NCBI GenBank assembly: GCA_036843405.1
Contig: DAITSJ010000003.1
Span: forward strand, 62,001 to 126,000
DNA from: DGNJ01 sp002388905
GTDB taxonomy: Bacteria > Pseudomonadota > Gammaproteobacteria > Pseudomonadales > Porticoccaceae
Reading direction: 5' to 3'
Length of the DNA stretch: 64,000 nucleotides
The notes beneath the pieces were generated by a model, which was not told the origin of the DNA, searched no databases, and saw only the letters and a list, made by a program, of their open reading frames with translations. The position numbers and the translations under genes are program-made. Below are positions 43,596 through 53,664 of the stretch, piece after piece. Position 1 is the first letter of the stretch. Each line of letters begins with the position of its first letter.

Positions 43596-44342
43596 TCAGC
43601 GGGCGGAGGCGGTGTTTCCTTTCTCCTGAAGCTGCCATGCGTCGTCCACCAGCAGTTCCAGCGGTCTGAAGGCGGTTTTATATTCCATCTTGTCGCAGCC
43701 GCTTACCCAGAAGCCCAGATAGACATAAGCCAGGCCCAGGCGGTCGGCCAGGTCGATAAGGCTCAGGATGGCGAATATTCCCAGGCTGCGCCTGCCCAGG
43801 CCCGGTTCGAAATAGGTGTAGATTGCGGAGATCCCGTCGTCGAGCAGGTCCACCACGGAACAGCCCAACAGCTGAGCGCCGTTGCGGAACTCCACATACC
43901 GGGTCTGCTCCATGCCCTCGCCGAGAAAATCCAGGAATTGGGATCGGGATGGCGGATACATGTCGCCGTCGCTGTGGCGGGCGTGGATATAGCGCTCATA
44001 GAGAGGGTAGTGTTCTTCCACATCGATGGCGTGGATGGGGGTCACGGTGACATCGGTGTTGCGTCTCAGGCAGCGACGCTGCGTGCGGCTGGGGTGGAAG
44101 AGGGCGACGGGGATGCGCGCGGAAACACAGGCCTGACAGCCGCGGCAGCGGGGCGCGTAGAAGTACCGGCCGCTGCGTCGAAAACCCAGGTGGGTGAGCT
44201 GGCTGTAGAGGCCCTTGTCCACATAGAGGGTCGGATCGACAAAGGCGGTGGTTGCCTCCCTGTCGGGCAGATAGCTGCAGTCGTGGGGCTGAGTGAAAAA
44301 GAGCCTCACCGACTTCAGGTCCGGGGTGACATCGCGTGTCAT
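43596..44342 (-). CDS. bpt: Aspartate/glutamate leucyltransferase
   Basis: This 248-residue protein is Bpt, an ATE1-family transferase that adds Leu to proteins with N-terminal Asp or Glu, marking them for ClpS-ClpAP. The Cys pair region YAPRCRGCQACVSARIPV (about residues 60-77) is typical, as are GEGMEQTRYVEFRNG and the C-terminal YLGFWVSGCDKMEYKTAFRPLELL. Its start overlaps the aat stop by four bases, so aat and bpt are coupled. Confidence 0.96.
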   Translation of the reverse strand: MTRDVTPDLKSVRLFFTQPHDCSYLPDREATTAFVDPTLYVDKGLYSQLTHLGFRRSGRYFYAPRCRGCQACVSARIPVALFHPSRTQRRCLRRNTDVTVTPIHAIDVEEHYPLYERYIHARHSDGDMYPPSRSQFLDFLGEGMEQTRYVEFRNGAQLLGCSVVDLLDDGISAIYTYFEPGLGRRSLGIFAILSLIDLADRLGLAYVYLGFWVSGCDKMEYKTAFRPLELLVDDAWQLQEKGNTASAR

Positions 44343-45069
44343 GGTCCCTCCTCGTCCTTTCCGGAAAGCATAGCAAATGTTTGCTGGAAGTCTGTAATGC
44401 CGGGCCAGGTATTTTTTTCACTCGATTGATGCAGTTTCCCGAGAAAGCGGCGACGGGAGATCGTGAAGACCCCCAGGGAGGTCAGGTGAGGGTTGGGCAC
44501 CTGGCAATCGATGAGGTCGAAGCCGGCCCGGGCCAGCGTTCTGGAAAGGACGATGAACACGGCCTTGGAGGCATTGTCGATACGGCTGAACATGGATTCG
44601 CCACAAAATACCCGGCCCACCCTGACGCCGTAGAGCCCTCCCGCCAGTTTGCCATCCAGCCAGCACTCCACGGAATGGGCGATACCCAGGCGGTGCAGGT
44701 CCGCATAGGCCCGCGCCATGGCCGGTGTGATCCAGGTTTCCCCGGTGTCGTCCCGGGGCGCTGCGCAGGCGGCCACCACCGCATCGAAGGCGCGATCGGT
44801 GGAAAATTCAAGGGGTGTGCGGCGCAGGAATTTGCGCAGACTCCGGCTGCAGTGCTCGTTCCCGGGTACCAGTACGGCCCTTTGGGAGGGCGACCACCAG
44901 AGAACAGGCTGTCCTTCGCTGTACCAGGGGAAAATGCCGCGCTCATAGGCGGTAATAAGCGTTTCGGGGCGAAGGTTGCCCCCGACGGCCAGGAGTCCGT
45001 CGGGGTCTTCCAGTGCTTCGGACGGATCGGGAAAAACCGGGTGATCGTCGTCCAGTAGTTGCAGGCGGG
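44339..45069 (-). CDS. aat: Leucyl/phenylalanyl-tRNA-protein transferase, start in assembly gap
   Basis: About 243 residues are readable. Aat attaches Leu or Phe to N-terminal Lys or Arg, again making N-degrons for ClpS. The family start pattern (FPDPSEALEDPDGLLAVGGNL) and the core GIFPWYSEGQPVLWWSPSQRAVL are clear, and FCGESMFSRIDNASK and LIDCQVPNPHLTSLG follow. The N-terminal few residues and the start codon lie in or next to a run of ten N (45070-45079). Comparison with E. coli Aat suggests only a few residues are missing. The stretch before the gap in the trxB direction is not part of this protein. Confidence 0.93.
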
Positions 45070-45079
45070 NNNNNNNNNN
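45070..45079. other. Assembly gap (10 N)
   Basis: Ten undetermined bases lie between the trxB stop (45090) and the readable part of aat. The true length is unknown, because gaps of unknown size are often written as a fixed number of N. The gene order on both sides matches that in Pseudomonas, so gross misjoining is unlikely. Confidence 0.98.
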
Positions 45080-45089
45080 CGATAAGCGA

Positions 45090-46040
45090 TCAGTGCAAGT
45101 CTTCCAGGAACTTTTCCGCATCCAGGGCGGCCATGCAGCCGGTACCGGCGGAGGTCACCGCTTGCCGGTAGACGTGATCCATGACATCGCCCGAGGCGAA
45201 TACACCGGGTACGCTGGTGGCCGTGGCGTTGCCGTCGAGGCCGCTCTTGACCTGAATATATCCGTTTTCCATGTCCAACTGCCCCTTGAAGATATCGGTG
45301 TTGGGTTTGTGGCCGATGGCGATAAAGACGCCGGCGAGCTCCAGTTCCTGCAGTGAGTCGTCCTTGGTGCTCTTGATCCGGATGCCGTTGACGCCCTCGT
45401 CGTTGCCCAGTACCTCGTCCAGGACGTTGTCCCAGAGAATGGTGACGTTGCCGTTCTCGGCCTTGTCGAAGAGCTTGTCCTGGAGGATTTTCTCCGCGCG
45501 CAGTTGGTCACGCCGGTGAACCAGCACCACTTCGCTGCAGATATTGGATAGATACAAAGCTTCCTCGACAGCGGTATTGCCGCCGCCGATGACGGCGACT
45601 TTCTTGTCACGGTAGAAAAAACCGTCACAGGTGGCGCAGCCGCTGACGCCCTTGCCCATGTAGGCCTGTTCGGAGGGCAGGCCGAGGTATTGGGCGGAAG
45701 CACCGGTGGCAATGATCAGCGCGTCACAGGAATATTTTTCCACGCCCTCCAGTTGAAAGGGGCGTTGGCTTAGGTCCACGGATTCGATATGATCAAAAAT
45801 AACTTCAGTATCAAAGCGTTCGGCATGTTTTTGCATGCGGATCATTAAGTCGGGTCCCTGGAGGCCCTCGATGTCGCCGGGCCAGTTGTCCACATCGGTG
45901 GTGGTGGTGAGCTGGCCGCCGTGCTCGATGCCGGTGACCACCACGGGCTTGAGATTGGCCCGGGCCGCGTAAATGGCGGCCGTCCAGCCGGCGGGACCGG
46001 AGCCCAGAATCATAAGGCGATGGTGTTGGGTCTCTGACAT
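45090..46040 (-). CDS. trxB: Thioredoxin reductase
   Basis: This 316-residue FAD enzyme reduces thioredoxin with NADPH. It opens HHRLMILGSGPAGWTAAIYAARA for FAD binding, has the redox centre CATCDGFFY (about residues 137-145) and an NADP site GGGNTAVEEALYL. The C-terminal FAD segment GVFASGDVMDHVYRQ is complete. Start 46040 has AGGAAG upstream. It is divergent from ftsK and, in the minus direction, precedes the assembly gap and aat. Confidence 0.96.
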   Translation of the reverse strand: MSETQHHRLMILGSGPAGWTAAIYAARANLKPVVVTGIEHGGQLTTTTDVDNWPGDIEGLQGPDLMIRMQKHAERFDTEVIFDHIESVDLSQRPFQLEGVEKYSCDALIIATGASAQYLGLPSEQAYMGKGVSGCATCDGFFYRDKKVAVIGGGNTAVEEALYLSNICSEVVLVHRRDQLRAEKILQDKLFDKAENGNVTILWDNVLDEVLGNDEGVNGIRIKSTKDDSLQELELAGVFIAIGHKPNTDIFKGQLDMENGYIQVKSGLDGNATATSVPGVFASGDVMDHVYRQAVTSAGTGCMAALDAEKFLEDLH

Positions 46041-46095
46041 GGGTACTTCCTGTTGGTAAACGGGGATTGATGATGGCGAAAATAATACGGGAGAT

Positions 46096-46114
46096 CGGGT
46101 TCGTATCAAACCCG
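46096..46114. promoter_or_regulatory. Inverted repeat in trxB-ftsK spacer
   Basis: CGGGTT (46096-46101) and AACCCG (46109-46114) are perfect arms around a seven-base spacer (CGTATCA). It lies between the divergent trxB and ftsK genes, 56 bases from the trxB start. It could be an operator for either gene or a hairpin in an untranslated leader. Confidence 0.35.
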
Positions 46115-46247
46115 GAATTTTCTATCCGGCCGATAGTCCGTTCTTATCGCCGGTTCCGGCGCTTGTCCGATCCGGGCAGTGGCGCACTGACTAATGAAGC
46201 CCCAGCGTTTACAATAGCGCCGAATCATCGGGCCGGGAAACAAGCTT

Positions 46248-48611
46248 TTGGCTAAGGTAGCGAAAAACGAGGCGAGGGAATCCCGCATCCAACTGGGGGA
46301 GCGTGGCCGTCTTATTCTCCGGGAAGGCGCCCTGATCGGCTGGCTGGTGGTCAGTCTTTGCCTCCTGGTGTCGCTGCTTACCTATTCGCCGGACGATCCC
46401 GGCTGGTCCCACACCGGCACCGGCGGAGCCGTCGATAATGCGGCCGGTCCCGCCGGGGCCTGGCTTGCCGATGTCTTTTTCTCGCTCTTCGGTTATATGG
46501 CCTATCTCTTCCCGGCGCTGCTCGCACTGCGGGCCTGGAACGTGTTTCGCGCCCACCGGGGCGAGGATCAATCCTTTGACTGGGTGGTTTTTGTGCTGCG
46601 CTTCGTGGGCCTGGCGCTGGTGATGCTCAGTGCCACAGCCCTCACCGATATGCACCACGGGGATCTCACCACCTCACTGCCTTTCGGTGTCGGCGGGGTT
46701 GCCGGGGAGTCTTTCGGCGATGCCGTTACCGCCGCCTTCAGCCATTTCGGCGGCACACTCATTCTTCTCGCCGTTTTCCTCTTCGGAGTCACCATCTTTA
46801 CGGATATTTCCTGGCTGGCGCTGATCGACGGCATTGGCCGCTGGACCCTGGCAGGCTTCGAGTGGCTGCGTTCCAGAGTGGCCGCCTATCGAATGCGCTT
46901 CGCTGAACGCAAGACCTCTGAACAGGCCCAGCGCAAGCGCCAGGCGGCGGTGGAAAAGAAGACCAGGCAGGCGAAGGAGCGCAAGGAGCCGGTTATTCAG
47001 GCCCCGCCCCGCCAGGTGGAGCGCAGCACACGGGTGGAAAAGGAAAAACAGGTGCCCCTGTTCGACGATACCCCGGTGACCGGCGAGTTGCCGCCCCTGG
47101 GGCTCCTCGATGCCCCGGCCAGGCAGGAAGCCGCCAAGGGTTTTTCCAAGGAGTCGCTGGAGGCCATGTCCCGGTTACTGGAACTCAAGCTCCAGGATTT
47201 CGGCATTGCAGTGGAGGTGGTCGAGGTGATGCCGGGCCCGGTGATCACCCGTTTCGAGATACAGCCCGCGCCAGGGGTCAAGGCCAGCCGCATCAGCAAT
47301 CTGGCGCGGGACCTGGCGCGCTCCCTGGCGGTGGTCAGTGTGCGGGTGGTGGAGGTGATTCCCGGAAAATCCGTGGTGGGCGTGGAAATTCCCAACGAAC
47401 ATCGCCAGACGGTGCGTCTGAGCGAAGTGCTCTCGTCCGAGACCTACGACCACGCCAAATCGCCCCTGACCCTGGCTCTGGGCCACGATATCGCCGGGTT
47501 GCCGGTGGTGGCGGACCTTTCCAAGATGCCACATCTGCTGGTGGCGGGTACCACCGGTTCAGGCAAATCCGTGGGCATTAACGCCATGCTCCTGAGCCTG
47601 CTCTACAAGGCCACGCCCGAGGACGTCCGCATGATCCTGGTGGATCCGAAGATGCTGGAGCTTTCCGTCTACGACGATATTCCCCACCTGCTGACGCCGG
47701 TGATTACCGACATGAAGGATGCCGCCAGTGGCCTGCGGTGGTGTGTGGGTGAAATGGAGCGGCGCTACAAGCTGATGGCCGCCATGGGTGTGCGCAACCT
47801 GGCCGGCTACAATCGCAAGGTCGAGGAGGCTGCCCGTCGCGGGGAGCCCATTCCCGACCCCCTGTGGCAGCCGGACCCCACCGCCAGCGTATTTGCCGAC
47901 GAGGAGGATCAGGAGCGACCCGGCCTCGAAAAACTGCCCTATATCGTCGTGGTTATCGACGAATTCGCCGACATGATGATGATCGTCGGCAAGAAGGTGG
48001 AGCAGCTTATCGCCCGCATCGCCCAGAAGGCGCGGGCCGCCGGTATCCACCTGATTCTCGCCACCCAGCGGCCTTCCGTGGATGTGATTACCGGCCTGAT
48101 CAAGGCCAATGTGCCCACGCGTATCGCCTTCCAGGTCTCCTCCAAGATCGATTCCCGCACCATTCTCGACCAGGGCGGTGCGGAGCAGTTGCTCGGCCAC
48201 GGCGACATGCTCTATTTACCCTCCGGGACCAGTGTCCCGGTGCGGGTCCACGGCGCCTTTGTCGACGACAACGAGGTACACCGGGTGGTGGCGGACTGGA
48301 AGAAGCGCGGCGAGCCCGAATACCTGGACGATATCACCGACGAGGGCTCCACCTCCGCCATTCCCGTACCCGGTTACAGTGACGGGGAGGGCGGCGACAC
48401 GGACAACCCGGAGGCGGATTCCCTTTACGACGAGGCGGTCGCCTTTGTGCTGGAGAGCCGCAAGGCGTCCATATCCTCGGTGCAACGCAAGTTGCGTATC
48501 GGTTATAACCGGGCCGCCCGCCTGATCGAGGCCATGGAATCCGCCGGCGTAGTCAGCCCCATGAACAGCAACGGTTCCAGGGAAGTCCTGGCACCCAACC
48601 ATAGAGGCTGA
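46248..48611 (+). CDS. ftsK: DNA translocase FtsK
   Basis: This 787-residue protein has four N-terminal membrane segments (residues of about 25-190), a short charged linker (about 205-300) and the motor domains. Walker A GTTGSGKS is at residues 434-441. Walker B is YIVVVIDEFADMMM. The C-terminal gamma domain (SVQRKLRIGYNRAARLIEAMESAGVV) recognises KOPS sites and activates XerD. The linker is far shorter than in E. coli FtsK, as in Pseudomonas. The start is TTG with a GGGAAA purine run about 10 bases upstream. lolA follows two bases after the stop. Confidence 0.96.
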   Translation: MAKVAKNEARESRIQLGERGRLILREGALIGWLVVSLCLLVSLLTYSPDDPGWSHTGTGGAVDNAAGPAGAWLADVFFSLFGYMAYLFPALLALRAWNVFRAHRGEDQSFDWVVFVLRFVGLALVMLSATALTDMHHGDLTTSLPFGVGGVAGESFGDAVTAAFSHFGGTLILLAVFLFGVTIFTDISWLALIDGIGRWTLAGFEWLRSRVAAYRMRFAERKTSEQAQRKRQAAVEKKTRQAKERKEPVIQAPPRQVERSTRVEKEKQVPLFDDTPVTGELPPLGLLDAPARQEAAKGFSKESLEAMSRLLELKLQDFGIAVEVVEVMPGPVITRFEIQPAPGVKASRISNLARDLARSLAVVSVRVVEVIPGKSVVGVEIPNEHRQTVRLSEVLSSETYDHAKSPLTLALGHDIAGLPVVADLSKMPHLLVAGTTGSGKSVGINAMLLSLLYKATPEDVRMILVDPKMLELSVYDDIPHLLTPVITDMKDAASGLRWCVGEMERRYKLMAAMGVRNLAGYNRKVEEAARRGEPIPDPLWQPDPTASVFADEEDQERPGLEKLPYIVVVIDEFADMMMIVGKKVEQLIARIAQKARAAGIHLILATQRPSVDVITGLIKANVPTRIAFQVSSKIDSRTILDQGGAEQLLGHGDMLYLPSGTSVPVRVHGAFVDDNEVHRVVADWKKRGEPEYLDDITDEGSTSAIPVPGYSDGEGGDTDNPEADSLYDEAVAFVLESRKASISSVQRKLRIGYNRAARLIEAMESAGVVSPMNSNGSREVLAPNHRG

Positions 48612-48613
48612 TC

Positions 48614-49238
48614 ATGCTTCGATTGATTCGGTTTGCGATTTGTGCACTGGTGTTCCTGCCTTTAGCTGTCATGGCCGGAGGCCGGGACGACGCATCGGAC
48701 CTGCGCCGCCTGTTGGCGCCCATGGAAAATATCAGTGCCAATTTCGAGCAGATACTGACCGGCCCGGACGGCCATGTCATTCAGCGCGCCCGCGGCGAAA
48801 TGGCGGTGGCCCGGCCCGGCAAGGTCTATTGGCACAGCGAGGCGCCTTTCGAACAGCTCATTGTTTCGGATGCGGAAACCCTCTGGATTTACGATCCCGA
48901 CCTGGCGCAGGTGACCGTCCGACCGTTCCAGCGGAATATCCGCCGTACGCCGGCCATCCTTTTCATTGGCGAGGTCGGAGACCTGGAAGCCGAATACCGG
49001 GTCAGCGCCGAACAGTTGACCGATAACGAGACGCTCTATCGGCTGGAGCCCCGGGGCGGCGACAGCCTGTTCGAGAGCATTGCCATCCGTTTTGCCGGGG
49101 GCAGGCCTTCGTCCATGGTGCTCCGGGACAGTATGGGCCAGGAAACCCGGATTGAGCTGAGCGGCGTGGAAATCAATGGCGATATAGCCAGCAGCCGCTT
49201 CCAGTTCGAGCCCCCCGCCGGCGTCGACATCCTGCGCG

Positions 49239-49246
<8 letters not shown>
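48614..49246 (+). CDS. lolA: Outer-membrane lipoprotein carrier LolA
   Basis: This 210-residue periplasmic protein has a signal peptide (MLRLIRFAICALVFLPLAVMA) and the LolA core ISANFEQILTGPDGHVIQRARGEMAVARPGKVYWHSEAPFEQLIVSDAETLWIYDPDLAQV (shown only in part here). It carries lipoproteins from LolCDE to LolB. The gene lies between ftsK and rarA, a widely conserved order, and its stop overlaps the rarA start by eight bases. Confidence 0.95.
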
Positions 49247-50584
<1,338 letters not shown>

Positions 50585-50588
<4 letters not shown>

Positions 50589-50959
50589 CACACCTGCTTG
50601 CGGTGGCCGCCGGCGGTGCCCTGGGAGCCCTGTGCCGGTACGGCGTCAATGGGCTTTTGTATCCGGTAATGGGAGGCCGTTTCCCCTTGGGAACACTCTC
50701 CGTCAATGTGCTGGGGTCTTTGCTGATCGGCGTTCTCTACGTGCTAATTGTGGAAAAATCGCCACTCAGTCTTGAATGGCGTAATTTTCTTATGGTCGGG
50801 TTCGTCGGGTCCCTGACCACGTTTTCCACATTCTCGCTCGACGCCCTGGCTTTATGGCAAAATGGCCATCCCTTGCTGGCGGCTTTCTATGTTTTGGCAA
50901 GCGTTCTACTATGTCTTGTTGGCATAGCCGCAGCCGTCTTTTTGACCCGATTGTTCTAA
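50585..50959 (+). CDS. crcB: Fluoride ion channel
   Basis: This 124-residue protein has four membrane helices and the Fluc motifs GGALGALCRYG near residue 10, NVLGSLLIG near 37 and GFVGSLTTFSTFSLD near 73. Two copies form a fluoride-exporting dimer. The ATG overlaps the rarA stop (ATGA), so no leader exists for a fluoride riboswitch; expression probably follows rarA. Confidence 0.93.
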
Positions 50960-50977
50960 CCTGGATCGCATTATCCC

Positions 50978-52267
50978 ATGCTGGACCTCAAACGAATTCG
51001 TTCGGAGCCGGACTCCGTTGCCCAAGCCCTCGCCAAACGCGGTGTTAATCTCGATGTGCAGGGGCTTCTCGAACTGGATGCACGCCATCGGGAAGCCATT
51101 GAAAAAACCCAGCGCCTGCTGGCCGAACGCAATGCCTACTCCAAGTCAATGGGTAAGGCTGTGGCCCAGGCCAAAAAAGAGGGGCAGGATATCGAGCCCC
51201 TGAAACGAAAGGGTGAAGAACTGAAAAATGCCGCGCACCATGCTCACGAGGAAGAGTCCGCCGTCAGGGAGCGGTTGGAAGAACGGCTTCTCGAGATACC
51301 CAATATTCCCGATGAGGCGGTACCCGCTGGCGAGTCGGAGGCGGACAATGTGGAGATTCGTCGCCGGGGCGAACCCCGCCGGTTCGATTTCGACGTGCGT
51401 GACCATGTCGACCTGGGGGCACCCGGCGGCCTTATGGATTTCGAGACCGCCACCAAACTCAGCGGTTCCCGGTTCGCAGTCATGCGCGGCGGCGTGGCGC
51501 GCATGCACAGAGCCCTTATCCAGTTTATGCTCGACGTCCATATCAACGAGCACGGTTACGATGAAATTTACGTGCCCTTCGTGGTTAACCGGGATTCCCT
51601 GTACGGCACCGGCCAGCTGCCCAAGTTCGAGGCGGACCTGTTCAGGCTTGAGGACGAACGGAATTTCTACCTGATTCCCACGGCCGAGGTGCCGGTCACC
51701 AATGTTTACCGTGGCGACATCATCGACGGCGAGCTGCCAATCCGATACGTAAGCCATACGCCCTGTTTTCGCAGCGAGGCGGGAAGCTACGGCAAGGACA
51801 CCCGGGGCCTGATTCGCCAGCACCAGTTTGAAAAAGTGGAACTGGTGCAGTTTGTCGCGCCAGAGGAATCCGACCGGGCCCTGGAGGACCTGACCGGCCA
51901 TGCCGAGGCCATTCTGGAAAAGCTGGAACTGCCGTATCGCACTGTCGTCCTTTGCGGCGGTGACCTGGGTTTTTCCGCCGCCCGTACTTACGATATCGAG
52001 GTCTGGCTGCCGTCCCAGGAACGCTACCGGGAAATCTCCTCGTGCAGTAATTTCCGGGATTTCCAGGCCCGGCGCCTGAAAACCCGCTGGCGCAACCCGG
52101 AAACCGGCAAGCCCGAACTGGTGCACACCCTGAACGGTTCCGGACTGGCCATAGGCCGCACCCTGCTGGCTATCATGGAGAATTTTCAGCAGGCGGACGG
52201 TTCCATTACCGTGCCCGGCGCGCTCAGACCCTATATGGGCGGCATCGCCAGCATCGGCGGTCAATAG
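50978..52267 (+). CDS. serS: Seryl-tRNA synthetase
   Basis: This 429-residue class II synthetase has an N-terminal coiled-coil tRNA-binding arm (about residues 35-105) and a catalytic core with motif 2 PCFRSEAGSYGKDTRGLIRQHQFEKVE and motif 3 GSGLAIGRTLLAIMENFQ. It charges tRNA-Ser and tRNA-Sec. It starts 18 bases after crcB and is followed eight bases later by cysG. Confidence 0.97.
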   Translation: MLDLKRIRSEPDSVAQALAKRGVNLDVQGLLELDARHREAIEKTQRLLAERNAYSKSMGKAVAQAKKEGQDIEPLKRKGEELKNAAHHAHEEESAVRERLEERLLEIPNIPDEAVPAGESEADNVEIRRRGEPRRFDFDVRDHVDLGAPGGLMDFETATKLSGSRFAVMRGGVARMHRALIQFMLDVHINEHGYDEIYVPFVVNRDSLYGTGQLPKFEADLFRLEDERNFYLIPTAEVPVTNVYRGDIIDGELPIRYVSHTPCFRSEAGSYGKDTRGLIRQHQFEKVELVQFVAPEESDRALEDLTGHAEAILEKLELPYRTVVLCGGDLGFSAARTYDIEVWLPSQERYREISSCSNFRDFQARRLKTRWRNPETGKPELVHTLNGSGLAIGRTLLAIMENFQQADGSITVPGALRPYMGGIASIGGQ

Positions 52268-52275
52268 GTCGCCGG

Positions 52276-53664
52276 ATGGATTACCTGCCGCTGTTCCACG
52301 ACCTCAAGGGTCGCCGGTGCCTGGTGGTGGGTGGTGGCGAAACGGCACTGCGCAAGGTGCGGCCATTGCTGGAAGCGGGAGCCGTGGTGGAGGTGGTGGC
52401 ACCGGTCATCGACTCGGGCCTGCGCGAGCTTGCCGCTTCGCGGTCCCTGGTGCTTGTCGAGCGGGCCTTCGAGGAGGCGGACCTGGAAGACAAGGCATTG
52501 GTGGTTGCCGCCGGCGAGGACGATCTCCTGGACCGGCGGGTGTCCGCCCTCTGTCAAGCGCGCAACCTGCCCGTCAACGTGGTGGACAAGCCGGATCTGT
52601 GCTCGGTGATTTTTCCCGCGATTGTCGATCGCTCGCCGATCCAGATCGCCATCGGGACCGGCGGCAGCGCCCCGGTACTGGCCAGGCTCCTGCGCGGACG
52701 CCTGGAAGCCATGCTGCCCGGTCGCTACGGCGACCTGGCGCGCCTGGCGGATCGTTTTCGCGGCGCCGTCCGGGAAAAGCTGGAGCCTGAAAAGCGCCGG
52801 GCCTTCTGGGAACAGGTGCTGGAAGGCAAAATTGCCGAACTGGTGTATACCGGTCGCAACCGCCAGGCCGAGGCCGCCATGAACGAGGCTCTGGAGGAGG
52901 CCGCCCGTCGTGGTGGGGAGCCCGTTCAGGGCGAGGTTTATCTGGTGGGGGGCGGTCCCGGCGATCCGGACCTGCTGACCTTTCGCGCCCTGCGCCTGAT
53001 GCAGCAGGCGGACATCGTCATCCACGACCGCCTGGTATCGAAGGAGGTGCTCGATCTGGTGCGCCGTGACGCGGAGCGTCTCTACGTCGGCAAGACCGCC
53101 GGCAATCATCCGGTGACCCAGGACAATATCAATCGCAAGCTGGTGGAGTACGCGCAAAAGGGTTACCGGGTGCTGCGCCTCAAGGGCGGCGACCCTTTTA
53201 TCTTCGGCCGGGGCGGGGAAGAGATCGAGCACCTGGCCGATCACGGTATCGCCTTCCAGGTTGTTCCCGGTATCACCGCGGCGTCCGGCTGCGCCAGTTA
53301 TGCGGGCATCCCGCTCACCCACCGGGACCACGCGCAGTCGGTGCGTTTTATAGCGGGCCACCGCCGCGACGACCAGCTCGATCTGGACTGGGCGGCACTG
53401 GTCACCCCCGGCGAAACGCTGGTGTTCTATATGGGTCTCAACAACCTGGAGACCATCTGCCGCCAACTCGCTGCCCACGGAATGGCCGCCGATACCCCGG
53501 CGGCCCTGGTGGAGAAGGGGACCACCGACAATCAGCGGGTTTTTACCGGCGACCTGGCGACATTGCCCGAAATCGTCCGCCGGGGCGGCGGACGGGCCCC
53601 GACCCTGATTATCGTGGGCTCCGTGGTATCCCTGCACAATCAATTGAAATGGTTTGGAGAATGA
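52276..53664 (+). CDS. cysG: Siroheme synthase (trifunctional)
   Basis: This 462-residue enzyme turns uroporphyrinogen III into siroheme. Residues 1-210 form the NAD-dependent dehydrogenase/ferrochelatase half (GRRCLVVGGGETALRKVRPLLEAGA). Residues of about 215-460 form the SUMT methyltransferase half (GEVYLVGGGPGDPDLLTFRALRLMQQADIVIHDRLVS; GGDPFIFGRGGEEIEHL). The stop overlaps the gor start. The sulfite or nitrite reductase using the cofactor is not in the window. Confidence 0.96.
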   Translation: MDYLPLFHDLKGRRCLVVGGGETALRKVRPLLEAGAVVEVVAPVIDSGLRELAASRSLVLVERAFEEADLEDKALVVAAGEDDLLDRRVSALCQARNLPVNVVDKPDLCSVIFPAIVDRSPIQIAIGTGGSAPVLARLLRGRLEAMLPGRYGDLARLADRFRGAVREKLEPEKRRAFWEQVLEGKIAELVYTGRNRQAEAAMNEALEEAARRGGEPVQGEVYLVGGGPGDPDLLTFRALRLMQQADIVIHDRLVSKEVLDLVRRDAERLYVGKTAGNHPVTQDNINRKLVEYAQKGYRVLRLKGGDPFIFGRGGEEIEHLADHGIAFQVVPGITAASGCASYAGIPLTHRDHAQSVRFIAGHRRDDQLDLDWAALVTPGETLVFYMGLNNLETICRQLAAHGMAADTPAALVEKGTTDNQRVFTGDLATLPEIVRRGGGRAPTLIIVGSVVSLHNQLKWFGE

